DNA of 36,070 nucleotides from an uncultured Eubacteriales bacterium (GTDB lineage Bacteria; Bacillota; Clostridia; Oscillospirales; Oscillospiraceae), in contig UQWI01000018.1 of assembly GCA_900544765.1 (NCBI GenBank), positions 1 through 36,070 of the forward strand, written 5' to 3'. How positions within the stretch are numbered: the first letter of the stretch is position 1; each line of letters opens with the position of its first letter. Below, in pieces: positions 30,704 to 36,070 of the stretch. The position numbers and the translations under genes are program-made. The notes under the pieces were generated by a model. It saw nothing but the letters and a program-made list of their open reading frames with translations, was not told the DNA's origin and made no database searches.

Positions 30704-32824
30704 TCAGTTGCGGGCCTCTCGGGGCTGGGTGTCGACAATCCTGTAATAGGCCCTCGCGGTTAGCAGGTACACGGCGGCATAGATGGCGCAGAACACGGCC
30801 AGCGTGCCGAGCGTACACAGCGTGGTGAGCGTGACGTTGTGCAGCTGGAACATCGTCAAAAGCTGCAGCATCAGGCGGAAGTCGAAGGCGATGTGTACTG
30901 CCGCGACTATAAGAGGCAGGAAGAACACGGTCAGTATCTGGCTGCGTATCGAGCGGCGGGCCTCACGGCGGGAAAGGCCTACCTTGCGCATGATGTCGAA
31001 CCTGCGCTGGTCCTCGTAGCCTTCGCTCACCTGCTTGTAGTAGATGATGAGCACGGCGGCCATCATGAACACGAGGCCCAGGAACACGCCGAGGAAGAGG
31101 AAGCCGCCGGACATGCCGAAGATGCTCTGCTCGACGTCAACGCGCGTCTCGGTCGTGAAGTAGCTCACATAGCCGCAGCCGTTTGTGGAGAAGTCAAAAA
31201 TGCCAGTGTCCATGCTCCAGAGTGCTTCGTCAAGCGCGTTCTGCTCGTTGTCGCTGAGCTGGGCGAAGTTGTAGCGGCCCTCCCAGTAGTAGATGCCGGT
31301 AACGGTCGTCTTACCTATCTCGTCTAGGGTTTCCGTGCCGTCCACGACCATGAGGACGTAATTCTCCTCGCCAGCGGCAAGCAGCGCGTCGGTACGCACT
31401 ATGTTGTTCAGGATGTTTTCGCACTCGCCGACTATCGTGAACTCCGGGCCGGGATTGCCGGTCAGGTTGCCGTCAAGGTCGTACTCCTGGAAGCTGAAAC
31501 CTTCGCGGAGCTGGTCGTTCGCTCCGGGTACGCTGAGCACGGCCAGAGCTTCGCCCTTGCCAAGAACAGGTGCTTCCTCGCCGGTGATGGCGGCGTAGGT
31601 GTCTGCGGTGATGATATAGAACTCGGTGGATACATGCGTGCCGTTTTTGGTTATAACCTCGGTGTTGACGTCCAGATCCTCTATCTGATACCCGCTCGTC
31701 GGCTCAGCGCCCGCCTCGGCAAAGAGGTCGAGCACATAGTTGTTCAGCGCTTCGGGGTTTATGGGCACGGTCTGCTCGGGATCTATCTCGCCGTTCTCGT
31801 CGGTGGTGTAATGGTAGTAGTGCCGTCCCTGCACCACGATGTCGGTCGGAGTATTGAGCCTCACGACCTCGTCGCAGCCGAGGTAGAGGCTGAGTGAGCC
31901 GCTGATCATGACCATGACCATCGTGGCGATGATGCAGATGTTCGCAAGACCCACGCCGTTGCGCTTCATGCGGTAGAGCATACCGGAGACGGAGATAAAG
32001 TGCTTTGCCTTGTAGTAATAGCGCTTGTTCTTCTTCAGCGCCTTGAGCGCGAGTATGGACAGGCTGGTGAACAGGCAGTAGGTGCCGATTATGACGAGGA
32101 ACACTGCGACGAAGTAGAGAGCTATGGCCCACATCGAGTCGGGCGTCCACATGGCGATGAAATATCCGCCGCCCAGGGAGAGCACACCGATTATTACTAT
32201 GAGCCAGTTTATCTTGGGCTCTTTCTCACCCACAGCGCCGCCGCGAAGCAGTTCTACGGGCTTGGAGCGCCCCACGCGCCAGAGGTTTAATAGCAGCGTG
32301 AGGAAAATCATCAGCGCAAAGAACGCCGCGGTGTTGAAGAGCGCCTTGAACTGTACGGTGAAGCCGAAAGGCGCGGGCAGGCGCATCAGCGAGTAGAGCA
32401 GGAGCGTCATGAGCTTGTGCAGCAGTATGCCGAGCGCCAGGCCGAGGATTATGCCGGCGAGGCCGATGTAGATGCTCTCAAAGACCATGATGCCCGCAAT
32501 GTTGCGCTTGCCCATGCCGAGCACGTTGTAGAGGCCGAGCTCCTTCGTGCGCCGCTTCATCAAAAAGCTGTTCGTGTATATGAGGAAGATGAAGCAGAAG
32601 ATGCTGACGAGGAAGATACCTATCGTCATGAACATGCTGACGTACGCCTGGCCGTTCGACGTGCCCTCGCCGAGCTGGCTGAAGCCGGGGTCGAAGTTGA
32701 GCGCGTAGAGTATATACATGGCCGCGCAGGTGCCGATGACCGTCAGGATGTAGGGCAGGTAGAACTGGCGGTTATTCTTGATGCTGCGCGCGGCCAGCTT
32801 GGGGTAAAAGCCGAGCTTAGTCAT
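30704..32824 (-). CDS. BceB-type ABC transporter permease
   Basis: A 706-residue permease of the FtsX/BceB type with ten predicted helices. The start LGFYPKLAARSIKNNRQFYLP and SFLMKRRTKELGLYNVLGMG (helical loop contacting the ATPase) are family marks. A large extracellular domain of about 200 residues lies between helices seven and eight (after SLSLYLGCDEVVRLNTPTD), the place where bacitracin-type transporters contact peptide antibiotics. The C-terminal loop RRFDIMRKVGLSRREARRSI repeats the ATPase-contact motif. Partner of the ATPase encoded directly upstream, with 8 nt overlap. Such pumps free lipid targets from antimicrobial peptides and also signal to a kinase. Confidence 0.88.
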   Translation of the reverse strand: MTKLGFYPKLAARSIKNNRQFYLPYILTVIGTCAAMYILYALNFDPGFSQLGEGTSNGQAYVSMFMTIGIFLVSIFCFIFLIYTNSFLMKRRTKELGLYNVLGMGKRNIAGIMVFESIYIGLAGIILGLALGILLHKLMTLLLYSLMRLPAPFGFTVQFKALFNTAAFFALMIFLTLLLNLWRVGRSKPVELLRGGAVGEKEPKINWLIVIIGVLSLGGGYFIAMWTPDSMWAIALYFVAVFLVIIGTYCLFTSLSILALKALKKNKRYYYKAKHFISVSGMLYRMKRNGVGLANICIIATMVMVMISGSLSLYLGCDEVVRLNTPTDIVVQGRHYYHYTTDENGEIDPEQTVPINPEALNNYVLDLFAEAGAEPTSGYQIEDLDVNTEVITKNGTHVSTEFYIITADTYAAITGEEAPVLGKGEALAVLSVPGANDQLREGFSFQEYDLDGNLTGNPGPEFTIVGECENILNNIVRTDALLAAGEENYVLMVVDGTETLDEIGKTTVTGIYYWEGRYNFAQLSDNEQNALDEALWSMDTGIFDFSTNGCGYVSYFTTETRVDVEQSIFGMSGGFLFLGVFLGLVFMMAAVLIIYYKQVSEGYEDQRRFDIMRKVGLSRREARRSIRSQILTVFFLPLIVAAVHIAFDFRLMLQLLTMFQLHNVTLTTLCTLGTLAVFCAIYAAVYLLTARAYYRIVDTQPREARN

Positions 32825-33584
32825 CTATCTCACCGCCCTGGGTCATCGCAGTCAGCGTGTCGGATATCTTGCCGAACATCTCTTCCACGGTCTGCTTGCC
32901 GCGGTAGAGCTGGTGATACACCTCGCCGTCGCGCAGGAACAGCACGCGCGTGGCGTGGGCCGCGGCCTTGACCGAGTGGGTGACCATGAGTATCGTCTGG
33001 CCCTCGGCGTTGATATCGCCGAAGAGGTTCAGCAGGGCTTCCGTGGCCCGGGAGTCGAGCGCGCCGGTGGGCTCGTCTGCGAGGATGAGGCGCGGGTTCG
33101 TGATGAGCGCACGGGCGACCGCCGCGCGCTGCTGCTCGCCGCCGGAGACCTCGTAGGGGTACTTGTTCAGCAGCTGGCTGATGCCGAGCTTCTTCGCCAG
33201 GGGGGCGATGCGGCCGCTCATCTCCTCGTAGCTCTTGCCCTGCAGCACGAGCGGCAGGAAGATGTTGTCCTGGAGCGAGAAGGTGTCCAGCAGGTTGAAG
33301 TCCTGGAACACGAAGCCGAGCCGGTCGCGGCGGAAGGCGGCGAGGTCGCTCTCCTTTATCTTGGTGATGTCCTTACCGTCGAGCATTACGGTGCCGCCGG
33401 TGGGCTTGTCGAGCGCGGCCAGGATGTTCAGCAGCGTCGTCTTGCCGCTGCCGCTCTCGCCCATGATGGCGACGTATTCGCCCTCGGCGACCGAGAAGGT
33501 CACGCTTGAGAGCGCCTGTACCTGCGCGCCGCCGAAGCGGGTCGTGTATATCTTTTTGAGTCCTTGGACTTCGAGAAGTGCCAT
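32817..33584 (-). CDS. BceA-type ABC transporter ATPase
   Basis: A 255-residue ATPase of the MacB/LolD/BceA group. Walker A is GESGSGKTTLLN, the Q-loop is VFQDFNLL, the signature is VSGGEQQRAAVARAL, Walker B is LILADEPTGALDS and the H-loop is MVTHSVKAA. The C-terminal extension (YHQLYRGKQTVEEMFGKISD) is typical of BceA-type subunits. AGGAGG precedes the start. First gene of the operon; the promoter region carries a BceR-like box. Confidence 0.93.
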   Translation of the reverse strand: MALLEVQGLKKIYTTRFGGAQVQALSSVTFSVAEGEYVAIMGESGSGKTTLLNILAALDKPTGGTVMLDGKDITKIKESDLAAFRRDRLGFVFQDFNLLDTFSLQDNIFLPLVLQGKSYEEMSGRIAPLAKKLGISQLLNKYPYEVSGGEQQRAAVARALITNPRLILADEPTGALDSRATEALLNLFGDINAEGQTILMVTHSVKAAAHATRVLFLRDGEVYHQLYRGKQTVEEMFGKISDTLTAMTQGGEIDD

Positions 33585-33613
33585 GTTGATTACCTCCTGT
33601 GGATTACGCTCTT

Positions 33614-33619
33614 ATAATA
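33614..33619 (-). promoter_or_regulatory. Putative -10 box of the bceAB-like operon
   Basis: TATTAT on the minus strand, 30 bp before the ATPase start. No good -35 is seen at 17 bp, which fits an activator-dependent promoter with binding sites further upstream. Confidence 0.45.
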
Positions 33620-33652
33620 CCACCCGCAATCTTACCGTGCCATCGATTTACC

Positions 33653-33677
33653 TTACATTAACCTTACAAAAATGTAA
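33653..33677. promoter_or_regulatory. BceR-type binding box upstream of the ABC operon
   Basis: TTACA-AAAA-TGTAA (33664-33677) is a perfect match to TNACA-N4-TGTAA, the box bound by BceR-like response regulators. A third TTACA lies 11 bp away at 33653, and all three copies extend to CCTTACA. It sits about 45-60 bp upstream of the expected transcription start of the ABC operon. Confidence 0.7.
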
Positions 33678-33744
33678 GGTTGGCGGTGCGAGCCCGTAAA
33701 CAGTGCAAGGTATCCCGCCCGGGGTACAAGCTGTGCCGGAGCAG

Positions 33745-33773
33745 TTGAAGCGCGGCGCGCCCGCTGATATACT
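33745..33773 (+). promoter_or_regulatory. Promoter of the LytTR operon
   Basis: TTGAAG, 17-bp spacer and TATACT, 20 bp before the GTG start. Confidence 0.65.
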
Positions 33774-33793
33774 GGCGGCATGGAGGTGGGCGC

Positions 33794-34246
33794 GTGAAGA
33801 TAAGGCTGGACGTGAGCCGGGAGCGTTACGACGCGCTCTCAAAGGAGCTGCGGGAGCGGGGCATAGAGATAGACGAGGCGTCGCCGCTCGTCCTCAGCGA
33901 GGCCGGGCGCTATGCCGACAGCCTGCTCATGCGTGACCGGGGGAAGGGCGGGCTCGTGCGCGTGGACGTGGCGGAGATAGTGAGCGTGGAGGCCGTGGGG
34001 CGGGATATAGAGGTGCGCACAGCGCGCGGTGTGTTCACGACCGCAGAGCGGCTCTATCAGCTGCAGGGCCGCCTCGACCCGGAGCGCTTCCTGCGCGTAA
34101 GCAACGGCGTAATCGTAGCACTGCGGCAGATAAAGCGCATCAAGCCCGCGCTGTCCATGCGCTTTACGCTTATGCTCTCGGACGGGCGGGAGGTGGACGT
34201 GACGCGCAGCTACTATTACGCTTTTAAAGAAGCGCTGGGCATATAG
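33794..34246 (+). CDS. LytTR-domain transcriptional regulator
   Basis: A 150-residue protein. The C-terminal 90 residues form a LytTR DNA-binding domain: VAEIVSVEAVGRDIEVRT, FTTAERLYQLQGRLDPERF, then RVSNGVIVALRQIKRIKP and RSYYYAFKEAL. It lacks a receiver domain; the N-terminal 55 residues are short and unassigned (IRLDVSRERYDALSKEL). Stand-alone LytTR regulators of this size are usually paired with a membrane protein in one operon, and this one is followed by a membrane gene. GTG start with TGGAGG at 6-7 nt. It is divergent from the ABC operon, so it may control either. Confidence 0.88.
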   Translation: MKIRLDVSRERYDALSKELRERGIEIDEASPLVLSEAGRYADSLLMRDRGKGGLVRVDVAEIVSVEAVGRDIEVRTARGVFTTAERLYQLQGRLDPERFLRVSNGVIVALRQIKRIKPALSMRFTLMLSDGREVDVTRSYYYAFKEALGI

Positions 34247-34257
34247 GAGGTGTTATC

Positions 34258-35031
34258 GTGGGCTTTGCAATACCGCTTGCACTGATTTTGGGCGCGGCGG
34301 CGCTGCTGGTGCTGTTCGTCTGTGCCTACCTGCTGATTTACCGCGCGCACGTCAACCGCGCCCTGCGGAGGCGCGGAGGGGAGTCCAGGCCGATGGCCGC
34401 GCCGCACTCGGTGACGGCGGTCTGCGCCGTGCTGGTGCTGGCCATAGTGGCCGTAGCGAGTTACTTTATAGGCTACAAGACGGCCTACGACCGGCTCGAA
34501 GGCGGGACGGCGCCCGCCGTGGAGCTCGAGACCTTTACAATTGAGCGCCCGGGCATGGCCGCCGGCGTGGTCGAGGACGCTCTGGAGAGCTGTGGCATGT
34601 CCACGGACGGGCTGCGCATAGGCAGCCTGTCACTGGATTTCATGGACGGGGAGTTCTCCGGCCTGCGCTTCACCGCCTGGACGAGGGAGGACGGCATGAC
34701 GCGCGAGTCGCGCATAGAGGTCAATTGCGCCGGGCAGCTCTTCGAGCAGTGGTCGCTCGGATCCGACGGCGGCTTTTACGACGCTGCCGCGCCGTATGAG
34801 ACCTTTTGCGAATTCCTGTCGGCGCTCAACGGCTGCGGCTGGGACGATGACCGGGACGCGGGCTTCATGTATAACGGCCCTGCCGACGCCGCGGAGCCAA
34901 ATGAGATTGGCGCGGCGTATGTCCTCCGGGACGGCGCGCTCGCAGAGCTGACCGAAGCGGCCGCCGGCCGGTTTTACCTCTACAGCTTCATTTCGCCCAA
35001 CGAGTACGCGACAATATACGTCCCTGCGTGA
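34258..35031 (+). CDS. Two-helix membrane protein with external domain, LytTR partner
   Basis: A 257-residue protein. Two membrane helices (ALILGAAALLVLFVCAYLLIY at the start and AVCAVLVLAIVAVASYFIGY near residue 70) are joined by a basic cytoplasmic loop. The following about 170 residues face outside and look like a small soluble domain (AGVVEDALESCGMST, then SLSLDFMDGEFSGLRFTAW). I do not recognise the fold. GTG start with AGGAGG 8 nt upstream, 11 nt after the LytTR stop. It may sense a signal and hold the regulator, a common arrangement in LytTR pairs, but the partner families I know (such as DUF3021) do not match. Confidence 0.65.
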   Translation: MGFAIPLALILGAAALLVLFVCAYLLIYRAHVNRALRRRGGESRPMAAPHSVTAVCAVLVLAIVAVASYFIGYKTAYDRLEGGTAPAVELETFTIERPGMAAGVVEDALESCGMSTDGLRIGSLSLDFMDGEFSGLRFTAWTREDGMTRESRIEVNCAGQLFEQWSLGSDGGFYDAAAPYETFCEFLSALNGCGWDDDRDAGFMYNGPADAAEPNEIGAAYVLRDGALAELTEAAAGRFYLYSFISPNEYATIYVPA

Positions 35032-35034
35032 AGA

Positions 35035-35066
35035 AGCCGGGCGGCATGCTTGCCGCCCGGCTTTAT
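35035..35066 (+). terminator. Intrinsic terminator of the LytTR operon
   Basis: AGCCGGGCGGCA, loop TGCT, TGCCGCCCGGCT, then TTATCG. Confidence 0.82.
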
Positions 35067-35088
35067 CGTGGGTGATGCCGTATTCGCT

Positions 35089-36015
35089 TCAAACCAGGCT
35101 CAGCTCCATTTCCAGCTCGTTTACGCCTGCTCGCCAGCTGTCGTTCGGCTTGCCCGCCACCGGCGTGAAGCCCGCGCGGCTGTACATCCTCACGGCGTCC
35201 TCAAGGTCGTCGGTGGTGTCCAGGTAGACGCTTTTGTAGCCCTTTTCGCGGGCAAAGGAGAGCGCGCTCTCGAGCAGGCGTCGGCCCAGGCCGAGCCCGC
35301 GGTACGGCGCTTCAAGCAGGAACCAGCGCAGCTGCGCCCGCTCGCCGCGATCCACGACGCCTATGCAGCCGACGGTTTGCCCGAAGTGCTCCGCGCACCA
35401 GAGCCGCTCGCGCCCGGGGCTGTAATTCAGCAGGAAATCGAAAAATGACTGCGCCACATAGGCCTCGAAGGAGCTGGAATAGCCGTACTCCTCGCTGTAG
35501 ATGCGCCCGTGCATGGCGGTGATGTGTCCCGCGTCACCGGGGCGCAGCTCGGTGCGCACGGTGACCTCGCCGGGGTCAATTTCCCTGCCGAGCGCGGCCT
35601 GTATGGACTGCATGCCGCGCAGCAGCTCCATGCATCTGCGCTCCGTCATCGGCTTGATGAGCCCGGCGAGCTGTTCTTCACTGCTCCTGTTGAGCGCGGC
35701 CAGCGCCGCTTCGCCTTCGCGGGTCAGGCGCAGGCTGTAGGAGCGGCTGTCGGCCTCCGAGCGCTCGCGGCTGAGCAGTGCGGCGCTCTCAAAGCGCTTG
35801 AGCATGCGGCTGAGATAGCCCGCGTCTATGTGCAGCGCACCGGCCAGCGCCGCCGCGGTGCACGGCTGGGTGCGCCCTATCTCGTGGAGCACCCGCGCCT
35901 CGGAGAGGGAATAGCCGCTGCCGAGTATGTGCTGGTTCAAAAGCCCAAGAACGTTTGTGTAGTACCGGTTGAAGTCCCTCATCCGGAGTATTATTTCATC
36001 TGTTTGCTGCGTCAT
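35089..36015 (-). CDS. MarR-type HTH fused to a GNAT acetyltransferase
   Basis: A 308-residue two-domain protein. Residues about 1-140 are a MarR-like winged helix (YSLSEARVLHEIGRTQPC, then IDAGYLSRMLKRFESAALL and RSEADSRSYSLRLTREGE). Residues about 155-308 are a GNAT N-acetyltransferase, with the acetyl-CoA loop YRGLGLGRRLLESAL and the final VRMYSRAGFTPVAG. MarR-GNAT fusions are known in many bacteria; the substrate is not predictable. The start MTQQTDEI is preferred, though AGGG is a weak site; an in-frame ATG at 36039 (MRNFVN) is possible. The gene runs to the right edge of the window, and its promoter cannot be judged. Confidence 0.85.
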   Translation of the reverse strand: MTQQTDEIILRMRDFNRYYTNVLGLLNQHILGSGYSLSEARVLHEIGRTQPCTAAALAGALHIDAGYLSRMLKRFESAALLSRERSEADSRSYSLRLTREGEAALAALNRSSEEQLAGLIKPMTERRCMELLRGMQSIQAALGREIDPGEVTVRTELRPGDAGHITAMHGRIYSEEYGYSSSFEAYVAQSFFDFLLNYSPGRERLWCAEHFGQTVGCIGVVDRGERAQLRWFLLEAPYRGLGLGRRLLESALSFAREKGYKSVYLDTTDDLEDAVRMYSRAGFTPVAGKPNDSWRAGVNELEMELSLV

Positions 36016-36070
36016 GGCCCTGTTGACAAAATTACGCATAGCCGCGACGCATATGGTATACTGGAGGAAA

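Noticed and set aside
36025..36066. TTGACA and TATACT on the plus strand at the right edge as a promoter
   Set aside because: The spacing is 27 bp, far from 17, and the sequence ends before any downstream gene can be seen.

Overview
The window looks like chromosome of a GC-rich anaerobic Clostridia member, most like Oscillospiraceae and relatives; genus not resolved. Reasons: strong GGAGG-type ribosome binding sites, TTGACA/TATAAT promoters with 17-bp spacers, a SleB-like wall hydrolase of the spore-former type, a Bce-type ABC transporter, a yybP-ykoY leader in front of mntP, an IscS-IscU-Rrf2 cluster, and the N-terminus of a relaxase typical of clostridial conjugative elements. Most genes use the Ile codon ATA freely, but the two ribosomal protein genes do not.

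Layout. 1-1.6 kb is genetic debris: an in-frame chimera of a relaxase N-terminus with a histidine kinase core, then an antisense fragment resembling a DUF4097 protein, then an unidentified fragment. 1.6-4.1 kb holds an MFS transporter with a small downstream gene, divergent from an AraC regulator. 4.1-5.9 kb is again debris: a cupin remnant, a MATE transporter lacking its 3' end, and unidentified ORFs. At 6.0 kb lies tRNA-Arg(CCU) with a promoter and several downstream hairpins. 6.2-8.2 kb is an antiporter-TetR operon with paired palindromic operators. 8.2-10.4 kb is a DUF362-flavodoxin-TetR operon with one perfect palindrome. 10.5-14.2 kb is class I ribonucleotide reductase nrdAB. 14.2-16.5 kb is iscS-iscU-rrf2 with two tandem operators. 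16.9-20.8 kb is a cassette of uncharacterised membrane proteins around a two-component system. 20.9-21.9 kb (minus) is rplM-rpsI. 22-24.8 kb carries a TtcA-like protein, an XRE/membrane pair, a GrpB-family protein and a CatA-like acetyltransferase. 24.8-25.6 kb is a manganese riboswitch, two tandem terminators and mntP. 25.7-29.2 kb carries a wall hydrolase and an operon of two membrane proteins with an M20 peptidase. 29.3-33.7 kb (minus) is a BceAB-type ABC transporter with small membrane proteins behind it. 33.7-35.1 kb is a LytTR regulator with a membrane partner. The right edge holds a MarR-GNAT fusion.

How genes work together. Three operons share one design: the regulator is the last gene, and palindromes matching its likely operator overlap the distal promoter. 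The best candidate for an undescribed system is 16.9-20.8 kb: the same two-helix membrane hairpin occurs three times in two proteins that flank a two-component system, together with an 11-residue-repeat protein and a polytopic membrane protein. The Bce-type transporter has a perfect TNACA-N4-TGTAA box but no BceRS pair nearby, and is followed by two uncharacterised membrane proteins, one of only 46 residues. All functional statements rest on motif reading without database searches.
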